The notes under the pieces were generated by a model. That model was not told the DNA's origin. It worked only from the letters and a program-made list of their open reading frames with translations, and did not search any database. The position numbers and the translations under genes were made by a program. A DNA stretch of 64,000 nucleotides from Micavibrio sp. UBA6145 (GTDB lineage Bacteria > Pseudomonadota > Alphaproteobacteria > Micavibrionales > UBA1664). The stretch is taken from NCBI GenBank assembly GCA_002423205.1, contig DIUZ01000002.1:449814-513813 (forward strand), read 5' to 3'. Every line of letters starts with the position of its first letter. Position 1 is the stretch's first letter. Shown here in pieces: positions 1 to 9,930 of the stretch.

Positions 1-2
1 AG

Positions 3-1955
3 CGCTTGTATCAGGATGTCATCAGCCAGAACAAGCGCGATGCCGAATATCTCAATAAACTGCTATCTCATAACTTCGCGGATTTCGCGCTCGTCGATCC
101 TTTCGATAAGGAAGGCGCGGTGCGCATCAATCGCATGGACTCCGATGCCAGCTTTGGCCGCGCCCCGCTGGAGGAAGACTTCATGGGCGGGTGGTATCGC
201 CTGGTCGACCACAGTCAGGGCATGGTCTGGACACCGAATGTCGCCTTTTCCCGAAACGGAAACTGGGAAGAAATGCGCGGGATTTTCTGTGCAATAGGAT
301 CCCTGAATGGAATCCTGCGCAAGTCCGGCAGCTATAAGGTCTATCGTACCGATCGCAGTTACGCGCCTTTTGCCGAACGCCTTCAATACAATCTCGACTA
401 TTTGCTATACGCGGCGGAGAATGATTTCCATGCGGCCGAAGCCGCAACATGCGCCGCATGGAAACTGGAAATTGCCCGGCGCCTGTGCGACGAAGAATAC
501 AATACCGCCAGTTATCATCCCCTGGTGATCGGCAATGTCGATCCATTGCTGCTGGCGGAATTTCGTTCTGGTGAAAACTGGGCAAAGGCTTGTCGCGAAC
601 GCACCGGTGAACTGCGTGCGGCGTTGGAGCCGCTTTTACTGGGCCATTTTGCGACACATATTCGTGAAGAACATCTGCGCCCCTTGGACAAGCGTTATCT
701 TCATGCGCGTGATAGGGGTGGGCGATCCTTTTCAGGATGGAGTAAAGAGCCCCCCGTGGTCGGACAGGCGCGTGCACGCCTGTCCGATCCGGCGATTTAC
801 TGCACAGCCGATCCTTCGGATCCGGCACTTGTGGTTGTATCAGGACCAAAAGAGACCGTGCGCACTCTGCCGCAGGTATTTGACGCTGTAGCCGCTCAAA
901 GGCAGCTGGCACATCAGGAAAACGTCTTTGATGGTAAAAAATACAGTGCCGAGATATTCGAAGATGATATTTTTTCTCGCCTCAATAAACGCGAACGTAT
1001 CGTGGCTCAGCGAGCCATAGGCGCTATGCTGGCGGTTATTCCGCCTGTTTTAACCCCTGCGCACACCCTTGTACTGGCAGATATTGAGAAAGGCACGCAC
1101 GGGATCCAGGTGGCTACGCAGGAGGGGATATTTGATCTCAACCAGCTGCGCGAGACGATCGGTGATGCTGCAGTTTTCACCCGCCGTGTCGAGCAGCCCA
1201 ATCTGCTGGCTACCGCTAAGCTTGTGCGCACGGCTACCAGAAAGACCAGTGGCCCCGTGATCTCTACGATCGATATGATCGGCATTCAGAAGGCATTCTC
1301 GTGGCTGGGGCGTCTGACCGCCGTGCCCGGATATGGTGAGACCAGCCCGGATTTCCGAATGGCTCTTCGTCTCAAAATCATGGACCTGATGGCCGATACG
1401 GTAGTGCTGGAAAAAGACTGGGCCGGTTCCGATGATCACGCCCAGCACGTCGTGCGGGCAACGCTGATCCAGATGGGGCTGGTCGAACGTGGGCATTTAC
1501 AACGCAACAACATCATCCTGAAAAGGCACGATCTTGAACCGATGAGTTTTTCCGGTCGCTTCGTCCCCTTGTTAGAGCATCTTGAAAAATGCATTTTCAG
1601 TGGCGTCAAGGCACGGCATCACACTCTGGCCGCCCTGCGTCTGATTGAATGCTATGAAATGCTCATTGATCCATCGGTAAGGCCGGGTCTGGTCGACGTC
1701 AACGCGATGCCGCAAAGCCTACTTTCAGATTTTCGCAGGCATGAGTCCCGGCAGGAACTTGAAGTGCACATCCGCGTCGCGCGGGACATGATTTACAAAA
1801 ATTGCATCGATTGGCTGGAAGAACAGGATCTGACGGGTCTGAATGAAGATGTGCGTGAAGCTTGGAATAAGACGCGCCGCGACAAGAAAATAATTTTTAC
1901 GCCGTCACCGTCAAACGGCGCGTTGAAAACAACCATGGGCGTACGTCCTGGATAA
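3..1955 (+). CDS. Large protein of unknown function, 5' end cut by window
   Basis: The reading frame is open from the first bases of the window, so the gene very probably starts upstream; the first in-frame ATG lies well inside it. About 650 residues are visible. I do not recognise a family: no Walker motif, nuclease signature, signal peptide or membrane segment stands out. It has scattered aromatic and charged patches and a basic C-terminal tail. It ends 27 bases before the RNase J-like gene on the same strand, so it is probably the upstream member of that operon. Coding is supported by length, codon use and operon spacing; function is unknown. Confidence 0.75.
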   Translation, partial: RLYQDVISQNKRDAEYLNKLLSHNFADFALVDPFDKEGAVRINRMDSDASFGRAPLEEDFMGGWYRLVDHSQGMVWTPNVAFSRNGNWEEMRGIFCAIGSLNGILRKSGSYKVYRTDRSYAPFAERLQYNLDYLLYAAENDFHAAEAATCAAWKLEIARRLCDEEYNTASYHPLVIGNVDPLLLAEFRSGENWAKACRERTGELRAALEPLLLGHFATHIREEHLRPLDKRYLHARDRGGRSFSGWSKEPPVVGQARARLSDPAIYCTADPSDPALVVVSGPKETVRTLPQVFDAVAAQRQLAHQENVFDGKKYSAEIFEDDIFSRLNKRERIVAQRAIGAMLAVIPPVLTPAHTLVLADIEKGTHGIQVATQEGIFDLNQLRETIGDAAVFTRRVEQPNLLATAKLVRTATRKTSGPVISTIDMIGIQKAFSWLGRLTAVPGYGETSPDFRMALRLKIMDLMADTVVLEKDWAGSDDHAQHVVRATLIQMGLVERGHLQRNNIILKRHDLEPMSFSGRFVPLLEHLEKCIFSGVKARHHTLAALRLIECYEMLIDPSVRPGLVDVNAMPQSLLSDFRRHESRQELEVHIRVARDMIYKNCIDWLEEQDLTGLNEDVREAWNKTRRDKKIIFTPSPSNGALKTTMGVRPG

Positions 1956-1982
1956 AAAAAATTAAAAACAGGGAACAGGTAC

Positions 1983-4900
1983 ATGTTAAGCGAATTCGCA
2001 GATACGTATGACCGAAAACTGGAACATACGGATGTAGGTTTACCGGCTCATATCCCAGAACAGATTTACGCACAGGCGCGCATCGACCCGGTTACCCTGG
2101 GGTGCAATGCTGTAAAGAGTGCTGTTGTACTGAATAAATCCGGCACGCTCCATCGCGCATCCATGTCGTACTGGTACCGGCTACCCAACAACCTTGCCGC
2201 CGAGATCAACCTGTTTGACATAGAGACGATGCTTGATGGCATGCCTATGCGTATCGCCGTGGCCGGACGTCCGGTCAATATGGGTGATGCGCGTGCGGTT
2301 GAGGCGGTGTTACAGGCTATCCGCCATATTCACGAGGATCTTAAAGAAAGCCGTTATCCAAATATCGCGCTGGCCTTCCATGAGAACGAGCTGGACCGCC
2401 ATATCGGTAAAACTATCAAGATCGTAGGTCAGAAAAATTCCGGCGAACCGGATTTTGCCTTTGCTCCTCTATTCAACTATCACGCGGGCAGCGAGAGCAG
2501 GGAGGACATGGCTGTTCCGACGGACCCCGATTTGTTCAAGGCGCTATTGGGTCTTGGTGCCAACCCTTTACGCCCGGATCTTAATATCCTCGCGTCGCGT
2601 CTGCGGGTGGTGCCTGCTTACGAAGTCTTCTCGCAGACGGCATACGAAAACCGGCTGCAGGCCTCTGAAACACGGCATGGCGGCCTGCGCCTTCACATGG
2701 TCACGCACAAACGTGGCGAAAAATCCGAAGATACCACTGATATTTATAAAAACCTTTTTCACATCGAAACCAGAGGTGGTGCCCGCCCCGCGCTTCAGCA
2801 AGTCTCGCTTATGGGGCAGCACCTGAAGGGCAAAGGGTATGCGGCACAGGCGCGGGCGCTGGGCGCGGCTTCAGGCATGGTTGCGGCTTTTGCACGCCAT
2901 GCTGCGCCTGTGCCTCTCATGCATCTGGTCAACTATGATTTGCGCGCCATGATCGCCGACCCCCAGGTGGTGGCGCAGATGGAGGGTATTGAAAAACCCT
3001 TCCTGCGTATTTCACTGGCGGGCAACCGCTACACAAAAATATATGGTCCTTACGGCAACGATCTGGGTAATTGTAAATTACTGATGCATGCCGGCGTGCG
3101 TATCATGCATGATTTTGCACTGAAGCCCGCGCCCGATGGTGAAAAAAGCAGCGGCTCGATCCCGACTATTACAGACTGGCTTCCAGATCTGGATGTGCTC
3201 TGTGTAACACACAGGCACATCGATCATGCCGGTGGAATTCCATACGAAGATTTTCGCGGCAAGACCATAATGGCAACCCCCCAGGTAATCGACCATATCC
3301 GTGACACGATGCGCACTGTTCATGGCAGCAAGGCCAAAGACCGCATGCCAGACTTCCTGCCGCTTACCAAAAACGGTTATCACACCATTTCCAAGGATGG
3401 CGGAAAATCCGGTATTACCATTCTTTATTCGCCTAATGCCACGCCACATTCGGCTTATTGCACGCCTTTCTATTACGCGGCTTTTGATACGAAGCTGGAC
3501 GGAAAAAAAATTATCAAGGGTATCTACGTCAATCTTGGCGATACACGCGATGAAGACGATGTTGCTGACTGGTGGTTTCGTACCGGATGGCAAAAGCTGT
3601 TGCTGGAAGCTCACCCCGATCTTGATATATTTGACATACCGTCACAGCCGACTTTTGCAGAATGGGACTCCACATCCGTGCGCTATCACGGCGCCACGCC
3701 CGGACGCGCAGAAGTGCTGGACAACATGAAAATGGCGGCGTCCTGGTTTGAGGGCTACGCCATTCTTAACGCGCATCTTGCCTCGAGTGATAACCAGTTC
3801 GACATCATGATCCAGTGTGCTGCCGACTCTGGGCGCGATTTCACGACATTTGGCAAGAATATGGAATCGACCCAGCGCATTCAGAATATTTTTGGTTATG
3901 AAGAACTGAACGAACCATGGCCGCAGGGGCATCAAAACCAGGCGCGCATGGATCAGGTACATTCAGCCAAATTACTGGGCCGCCTGGAAAGCCTGTTGAG
4001 ATTTCATCCATCTGTTGAGGTCCTGGGCTATTTCAACGGTGATATGAATTTCGAATTCGAACAAGGCGCACGTCTAAGAGGCAAGGCACGCAAAGCATTT
4101 AGAGAAAACCTGACATCTGGTGATCTTGATATGTTTGACCATTATCTGGCCTGGAAAAAGGCCGAGAAAAAAGAAGACAAGATTGAAGCAGATGTCCATC
4201 GGTTATACCTGATGCATAAGTGGCTGGCTGAGAACGGTCATGAAAACGAAGCCAAATATGCGTATGCCGATCTGACGCGTGCCCTGCATGTACGCCTGAT
4301 GCGCTATTCCAATAACTATTGGCGCTTTAAGCGGCGCGCTGAATACGCGCAGACCTACAAGATAGCCGATCTATATGAGCTTGGACCTTTGTCCATCACG
4401 CGCGCAACCCTCACATCTGCCAGCATGTTCTCGGGCAATCCCGAGCGTATGTATGTGGGCCTGACAGGTTCACAGGGTAATGAGGTTGAGATCGAGGCCC
4501 AGCTGCCGAAATTCCTGGAAAAGCGCTCTCTGCTCAATCTTGATCCCAGATATCGTCACACGGCCAGACCTCTGGACCCCAAACAGGCGGTCCTGATGCT
4601 GACGCAGCCTGCGATCGTGGGCAATGAGAAAGTGCGCCAACGTCTGGTTCATAAAGCCGCGCGTGAATACGGCATGATTGTCGTCAATGCCACACATGAT
4701 GGATTCGAAATTTATAATACGCATCGGCTTGCGCCCGAAGTGTTACAAAAAATTCGCACTGATCTGGGCGCGCGTCGCGCGGCGTACCGCGAAGATATGG
4801 TTGATCACCGTATGATTGTTCCAGGTCCTCTGCCGCTTGGCTACCGGGGGCACGGGCGGCGCGAGGACATGGTACGCTGGATGCGGCGTACCCGGGCCGA

Positions 4901-5429
4901 AGTAAATGCACCAAACCATATCAACGACCCGGAAGCCGCTAGAGAGCTTGATATCATCGCGCGCTCTCTGCACCAGGGATCAATTCCGCTTGTGGAGGAC
5001 TTTGAAGTCTCTGTCATCGACCGCTTTGCCACCACACCAGCGGAAAAAGTGCGTGTGCTTGGCTCTATCCCCGCAAGTCTTACCATACTGCGCCTCGAAC
5101 ACCCGAACCAGAAACCCTATCGCCCGGTTCTGCATAAAAGCCGCGTGGTAGTGCTGGAGCCAGAGCGCAAGGCTGGCATGCTTCAGCCGCTGATGGCGGG
5201 CTGCCGCGCCCGCACGGATATCCTGCGCGATTTTGGTCCGATCACGCAAACCGACACGCGTGATATAGACGTTTCAGATACATCAATAGAGCGTGTTGGT
5301 TCGCGTCCTGCGCCGTCCGAACTGATGCAGGTTTTCGGCTTTGAGGCATGGTCCAATCGGCCGCCGGTGACACCCGTGCCTGTGCCGGGTTTTGTCAGTC
5401 GGCCACACAGAACAATTGAACTGGTCTAG
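1983..5429 (+). CDS. Giant RNase J-like MBL/beta-CASP nuclease
   Basis: The 1148-residue product resembles RNase J, the metal-dependent 5'-3' exo/endoribonuclease family, but is about twice its usual ~550 residues. The metallo-beta-lactamase ligand motif HRHIDH sits at residues 410-415, followed by candidate ligands H489 (TPHSAY) and D520 (NLGDTRD). A beta-CASP motif A-like segment WDSTS follows, with D562. Further on are a GSQGNE segment near residue 829, a VGNE segment, and RGHGRRED (H957) and APNHIND (H979), which match the SGHA and PVHGE motifs of RNase J. About 340 extra residues precede the metal motif and have no match I recognise. The key residues look intact, so an active nuclease is likely; the substrate is inferred. 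The start follows a GGGAACAGG segment, and the HAD gene begins 25 bases after the stop. Confidence 0.82.
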   Translation: MLSEFADTYDRKLEHTDVGLPAHIPEQIYAQARIDPVTLGCNAVKSAVVLNKSGTLHRASMSYWYRLPNNLAAEINLFDIETMLDGMPMRIAVAGRPVNMGDARAVEAVLQAIRHIHEDLKESRYPNIALAFHENELDRHIGKTIKIVGQKNSGEPDFAFAPLFNYHAGSESREDMAVPTDPDLFKALLGLGANPLRPDLNILASRLRVVPAYEVFSQTAYENRLQASETRHGGLRLHMVTHKRGEKSEDTTDIYKNLFHIETRGGARPALQQVSLMGQHLKGKGYAAQARALGAASGMVAAFARHAAPVPLMHLVNYDLRAMIADPQVVAQMEGIEKPFLRISLAGNRYTKIYGPYGNDLGNCKLLMHAGVRIMHDFALKPAPDGEKSSGSIPTITDWLPDLDVLCVTHRHIDHAGGIPYEDFRGKTIMATPQVIDHIRDTMRTVHGSKAKDRMPDFLPLTKNGYHTISKDGGKSGITILYSPNATPHSAYCTPFYYAAFDTKLDGKKIIKGIYVNLGDTRDEDDVADWWFRTGWQKLLLEAHPDLDIFDIPSQPTFAEWDSTSVRYHGATPGRAEVLDNMKMAASWFEGYAILNAHLASSDNQFDIMIQCAADSGRDFTTFGKNMESTQRIQNIFGYEELNEPWPQGHQNQARMDQVHSAKLLGRLESLLRFHPSVEVLGYFNGDMNFEFEQGARLRGKARKAFRENLTSGDLDMFDHYLAWKKAEKKEDKIEADVHRLYLMHKWLAENGHENEAKYAYADLTRALHVRLMRYSNNYWRFKRRAEYAQTYKIADLYELGPLSITRATLTSASMFSGNPERMYVGLTGSQGNEVEIEAQLPKFLEKRSLLNLDPRYRHTARPLDPKQAVLMLTQPAIVGNEKVRQRLVHKAAREYGMIVVNATHDGFEIYNTHRLAPEVLQKIRTDLGARRAAYREDMVDHRMIVPGPLPLGYRGHGRREDMVRWMRRTRAEVNAPNHINDPEAARELDIIARSLHQGSIPLVEDFEVSVIDRFATTPAEKVRVLGSIPASLTILRLEHPNQKPYRPVLHKSRVVVLEPERKAGMLQPLMAGCRARTDILRDFGPITQTDTRDIDVSDTSIERVGSRPAPSELMQVFGFEAWSNRPPVTPVPVPGFVSRPHRTIELV

Positions 5430-5454
5430 CCGGAGAGAGAAGGGGGAGATAACG

Positions 5455-6291
5455 ATGTTAAACCAGCATGAGGCAGAGGAATTCGCCGCCAAGTCAGCAT
5501 GGGTGCTTGATGTTGACGATTGCCTTTATGATATCGATGACGGGTTGCATGACTTCATTCAGGGAAATATCACGACCACCTTCAATAATCTTGTTTCTGG
5601 AACGGCGTTTGGACAGGATGTGGTCGCGCGCTTTGAGCAATTGATAATCGGGCAGGGTGTTTCAGTGGTGGACCCGCGCCACATTGAGCGCACAGATTTA
5701 TCAGTGGCTTTTCCACTGATTGTACGGGCCATACAGGATGCCGCTCCAACACAGTTTGATGAATGCATGGCGGCCTTTTATGGCGATCGTTATGATCTGA
5801 TCGAGCCTGAACCAAAGCTTGTTGATGCATTTCGTCAGGCCCAGGCCAAAGGCGTAGCGATATTCTTTTATACAAATGGGCCATCGGGCAATAAGCCAGG
5901 TTCTCATCTTCATTTGCAAAAAGTGTTGCAACGGCGTGGTTTCGATTCTGCTTTTATCGAGCTCTCCCGCGCGCGCGCATATGATTTACAGATGTCCGTC
6001 CGGGCCGGTCGGGGCAAGCCCACGCCGAAAGGGATGCGGGACTTTCTTGATTACAGCGGCATCGATCCCCACGACGCCCTTATGGCGGATGACCAGATCA
6101 AAAACCTGAAAACTGCCCATGACGCCGGTCTTAAATCCCTGTGGACCTGGACCACCAATCGTGTCCCGCCGGCAGCAGACACGGACATAGCCTGTGGGAT
6201 AGGTGCGGTCCGGGTGCGGCATACGGCAGACACGCTGCACCAGATAGCGACCGCGCGTTTAAATTCTCCAGCCTTAAAAAGAACGGGTTGA
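5455..6291 (+). CDS. HAD-family hydrolase, pyrimidine 5'-nucleotidase-like
   Basis: This 278-residue cytoplasmic phosphatase belongs to the HAD superfamily. Motif I is LDVDDCLYD near the N-terminus (nucleophile Asp and Asp+2). Motif II is FFYTNGPSG, with an SDT1-like His-x-His stretch after it. Motif III/IV is GKPTPKG followed by MADDQIKNL. The LY after motif I and the TNG segment resemble the pyrimidine 5'-nucleotidase subgroup, which dephosphorylates nucleoside monophosphates. The ATG at 5455 was chosen over an earlier in-frame start because of a strong GGGGGAG ribosome site just upstream. It sits between two nuclease genes, and its stop is 2 bases from the next start, so translational coupling is likely. 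Disposal of nuclease-released nucleotides is an inference. Confidence 0.85.
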   Translation: MLNQHEAEEFAAKSAWVLDVDDCLYDIDDGLHDFIQGNITTTFNNLVSGTAFGQDVVARFEQLIIGQGVSVVDPRHIERTDLSVAFPLIVRAIQDAAPTQFDECMAAFYGDRYDLIEPEPKLVDAFRQAQAKGVAIFFYTNGPSGNKPGSHLHLQKVLQRRGFDSAFIELSRARAYDLQMSVRAGRGKPTPKGMRDFLDYSGIDPHDALMADDQIKNLKTAHDAGLKSLWTWTTNRVPPAADTDIACGIGAVRVRHTADTLHQIATARLNSPALKRTG

Positions 6292-6293
6292 TC

Positions 6294-9200
6294 ATGGGAG
6301 CCATGCAGCCATTGCCGGAATATCCCCTGGCTCAAATATCTGTTTATCTTGGAAATTCCGTACCCCCACAATTGCGACAGTCCGACCTGGCAGCCGATAT
6401 TCCGCAATATAGCCTGGTGTTAGAACGCTTGCGCCGCGGTGATGTCTGCGATCTGGTGGTCGATACCGAAACATCAGACTTAAGCAAGTATTTCGCGCAT
6501 CCGTCGGCTCTTGGCGCTGTTCTGGCCGATCCTTTTACGCGCAGCATTGTCCATACCCATGAACGGCAGGTGCGCTTTGATTCCAGGATCGCCACGTTCG
6601 ATGTTATTGCCGGCCTTGTCACCGAGCGCAGTCCTGAAACCTTTGACAAAGGTATGCGGCCGGACCTGGCCATGGCCGAATTTTATGATCTCATACGTCA
6701 TGCCGCGCGATATATTGCAACCGCCTATGCCGGAATCCCCGATCGCATCCGTGCGCATAATACGATCGAGGGCAACGAAAAAATCCCGCTGCCACCGGAA
6801 GGCGATGACGCTATCGTCCACTATAAATACGTCACCAACCGCCGTACGCAGGTTGAGCGCGAATTGCGTATAAAAGAACCCAAGCAGACACGAGAAGCCC
6901 GTGACGTAGTTTTTATTCCAATGCGGGACACAAATGGCGATGTGATTTATCACGCCGGCATCTCGCGGGATGGAAGATTTGTCTACTGGCGTGAAAATGA
7001 TGGAGTCTGGCACCGTACGGAAGCCAAGAAAACCGTTATCATGCATAATCAGCGTGCGGATAATAACTGGCTGTGGGAATGGTGCCATCGCTACCTTTTG
7101 CCCGACCAGTTTATAACGCACACAAAAAAATACCGCGCTTTCATGATTGATACCATCCCGTTGGCGCGCGAAGTGGCCTTGATGGGGCCGCAGGGGCGTA
7201 ACCGGCTCAAACTTGGCACGCGTAATGATCCGACTCTGGGCCCGGTGGCCAGCACTTCGCTTGACTCCATCATGCAGGCCAACCGGCGCATAGCCAATAC
7301 GCGCATTGCTATCAACGATGGCGTGCGCATCGCCGGCGGGGCGCAGGCCGATCCGCGTATGGGGCATGTAAGTCCCGCTTATGACGGGCTGAAAACACTG
7401 GGGCTGTATTGGTATTGCCAGGATATCGCTCCTGAACTGGTGGCAGAAAAAAAACGCTTTTCAGACCACGATCTTTTTGGCGAGACACTGATGGAGGCGC
7501 TGCCGGACGGATCGCCCAGGCCGTTCGCCTTTGTACGATCGCGTTACCCCTATCTCGATACGCATGCGGGCGTTGCGATAAATCTCGATAAAAGCTACGG
7601 GGATTTTAAAAAAGCGGTTGTTATCAGCGTCGATCTTTTGCGTGAAGACCCCGCCGATCCGCAGGCGCTTCTTTTGCCTGATGGGCGCAATATTTTTGAA
7701 CTTGATCACGACTCATGGATGGACTTGTTCCGTAAGACATACACGGACCGCTTCAGTGTGCTCGAAGTGATCTCTCTCAACAAATCAGCCATGGTGCATA
7801 CACTGGAACACGGCCTTGCCAATGAGGCGCTGCGCGGCATCACACCGCAATTGCTCAACCGGCGGGCGCAGATGCTGACACGCGATCCGGATTTGCGCGC
7901 ACGCATCATGGAATCTTACGCGAAAACACGAACCCCTTACCAGGCGCCAGAAAAGGTACATGATCCGCGACCAGAAGAATATGTTTTTGCTGGTACCGGC
8001 GATCCACAGCGCATCCAGATCCAGAGGGCCAACCGCGATGAACGCGATGAGATTGAGCGTGCCGTGTTCGAGCGTGCCAAGTCCAAAATGGACTTTTATT
8101 CCAAGCGCAATCATTACCTGCGCATTCTCATGCGCCCTTATCCCGAGATCGAACAGAAAGGCGGCAACCCTGAGGCGTACAGGGACTATGAGCGCCATCT
8201 AAAAAAAACGCTTGGAAAATACGAGCGTTTAATGCGTGGCACAATGCTCAGCCAAAGAGTGCGGACCGATGCGCCCCATATCAACGTTCCGAAATATAAA
8301 CGTGCGCGCTTCCACAGCAATAAGGATGTACAGAAATTTTTATGGTCTTTGCGCCGGAAGGCACTGAAAAAGGGCTGGCTGGTGGATGTGTCATCAGGTC
8401 ATTACCGTATCGTAGATGAATCTACCGGACGCGAAATATCGCTGACAAGGCTTGGCGAAATCGACATGCATCGTTTCCGCGATGCAATGGATCCTACGAA
8501 CGGTACGTGGGATATTCAGTTTGAACAGCTCAATTATCAGCAGCATTTTCTGGCACATATGTTCGTGCTGGCTGGCCGTAAAAATGAACTTTTTGACATC
8601 GATCCGGAATGGAAGCTCTGGTACAAGGCGCAAAAGGCATTTGGGCATAACGGCTCTCCGCTGGTGGACGCAAATGCGCAACGGATGCCTACCGCGGCGC
8701 GCAATCTGCAGATTATCAACCGCGTCCGTAACGGTACGCTTGATGCAGCCAGCGACATGAAGCTGTTTTCGTCCGATCCCGATCAGGCGGCCGGTTTGCG
8801 CGCGCGTTTCATTGAGGCACTGCCTGGCCGCGAAGAAATTCTTGCTTCTTTCGAGCGCCTGGCCAGGGGCCAGCTAAGATCGTCGGCATGGACACCTGAA
8901 ACTCTGGAATACGCAGGATATGATCCTTTAAGCCGCCGGCGTCAGGAAAATATTCTCTATCCCATTGCGCGCAAAGCTTTTGATGCGGCTATCAAACTGG
9001 ATATGCCCGATGCCGCGATCGAAAAGCCCATGCGTAGCGATATATCCGGAGAAATGATTTATCCCGTGCCTTTCAATGAAACAATGCGTGCAGCATGGGA
9101 GGCCGGCCGCCTGTCCGGTCTTGCCAATGCGGTTTTCCGCACAAGAGGCATGGGGCGCACCTTCCTTTTGCCCAAGGCTCGCTTTATGCCGACCACGCTT

Positions 9201-9890
9201 GAGAAGGGGACGCCGCATTATCACCTCGTGCGTCAGATTTTTCAGGACTCAGCCATGGAAATCGAACCGGATCAGACCCCCGTCATGATGGTAAGCAGCG
9301 AGGGACACATCCCTGTCGCCGGGGTTAAAGTGGTCGAGCCACATTTCGCACTGCAGGTGCCGGGACAAAATCGTTTCAAGGCATTGCTGGCACCTGAAAT
9401 TGCCGGATACCAAGATAAAAACGGCACTTATGAGCGCAGGCTCGGCGGTCTTGTGATCCCCGATTATGGTTATGAAGAGGCGCACGGCTATAACGTGGTC
9501 CCCGGTGCCACCGTGCGCCTGCGGGAGATGAGTGAACCCAGGGATAATCGCAAGAGCGTCGAGACGGGATGGGAAATCCCGGTTGAATTGAAAGAGGTCA
9601 CGCACATGACACTCGCCGCATTTGAAGAAAGTTACGCGCGGCATGAAATCACACCCGAAGTCGCGCGGCGCTATGGCTTTGCCGGTCCCGAAGCCATGTA
9701 TACCGAAATATGCCAGTGGTTTACCGCCTATGATAAACCAACGGATTCTGATCAGAACAAGATTATGCTGATCCGTTTTGAGCGCCCCAAGCGTAAACAA
9801 GGCACAGAATTTTTTCTGCCTTCAATCGTGCCGCGCGCCGCCATCCTCGATACTTACAGGCGCTCCTTGAATAATCACGCAATCAGATAA
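6294..9890 (+). CDS. Giant exodeoxyribonuclease I (SbcB)-like DEDD exonuclease
   Basis: The ~1198-residue product has an ExoI/DnaQ-type DEDD core in its first half. Motif I is VVDTETSDL (D57, E59), motif II HNQRADNNW (D256), and motif III HVSPAYDG (H358, D364). After that comes an ExoI-like stretch: a THAGVAIN/VVISVDL segment, LNKSAMVHT, and a GITPQLLNRRAQ helix that resembles the HINKCPVLAP region of E. coli SbcB. ExoI is normally ~475 residues; motifs I and II are here separated by ~200 residues, and ~600 C-terminal residues are unassigned. The H-to-D spacing in motif III is one residue longer than in E. coli ExoI. The start at ATG 6294 lies just past the HAD stop; ATG 6303 is an alternative. 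3'-5' DNA exonuclease activity is inferred from family. Confidence 0.78.
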   Translation: MGAMQPLPEYPLAQISVYLGNSVPPQLRQSDLAADIPQYSLVLERLRRGDVCDLVVDTETSDLSKYFAHPSALGAVLADPFTRSIVHTHERQVRFDSRIATFDVIAGLVTERSPETFDKGMRPDLAMAEFYDLIRHAARYIATAYAGIPDRIRAHNTIEGNEKIPLPPEGDDAIVHYKYVTNRRTQVERELRIKEPKQTREARDVVFIPMRDTNGDVIYHAGISRDGRFVYWRENDGVWHRTEAKKTVIMHNQRADNNWLWEWCHRYLLPDQFITHTKKYRAFMIDTIPLAREVALMGPQGRNRLKLGTRNDPTLGPVASTSLDSIMQANRRIANTRIAINDGVRIAGGAQADPRMGHVSPAYDGLKTLGLYWYCQDIAPELVAEKKRFSDHDLFGETLMEALPDGSPRPFAFVRSRYPYLDTHAGVAINLDKSYGDFKKAVVISVDLLREDPADPQALLLPDGRNIFELDHDSWMDLFRKTYTDRFSVLEVISLNKSAMVHTLEHGLANEALRGITPQLLNRRAQMLTRDPDLRARIMESYAKTRTPYQAPEKVHDPRPEEYVFAGTGDPQRIQIQRANRDERDEIERAVFERAKSKMDFYSKRNHYLRILMRPYPEIEQKGGNPEAYRDYERHLKKTLGKYERLMRGTMLSQRVRTDAPHINVPKYKRARFHSNKDVQKFLWSLRRKALKKGWLVDVSSGHYRIVDESTGREISLTRLGEIDMHRFRDAMDPTNGTWDIQFEQLNYQQHFLAHMFVLAGRKNELFDIDPEWKLWYKAQKAFGHNGSPLVDANAQRMPTAARNLQIINRVRNGTLDAASDMKLFSSDPDQAAGLRARFIEALPGREEILASFERLARGQLRSSAWTPETLEYAGYDPLSRRRQENILYPIARKAFDAAIKLDMPDAAIEKPMRSDISGEMIYPVPFNETMRAAWEAGRLSGLANAVFRTRGMGRTFLLPKARFMPTTLEKGTPHYHLVRQIFQDSAMEIEPDQTPVMMVSSEGHIPVAGVKVVEPHFALQVPGQNRFKALLAPEIAGYQDKNGTYERRLGGLVIPDYGYEEAHGYNVVPGATVRLREMSEPRDNRKSVETGWEIPVELKEVTHMTLAAFEESYARHEITPEVARRYGFAGPEAMYTEICQWFTAYDKPTDSDQNKIMLIRFERPKRKQGTEFFLPSIVPRAAILDTYRRSLNNHAIR

Positions 9891-9930
9891 TGTTCAGCAG
9901 CTAAAAAACCGTAATAAGGAAGTATTTAAA

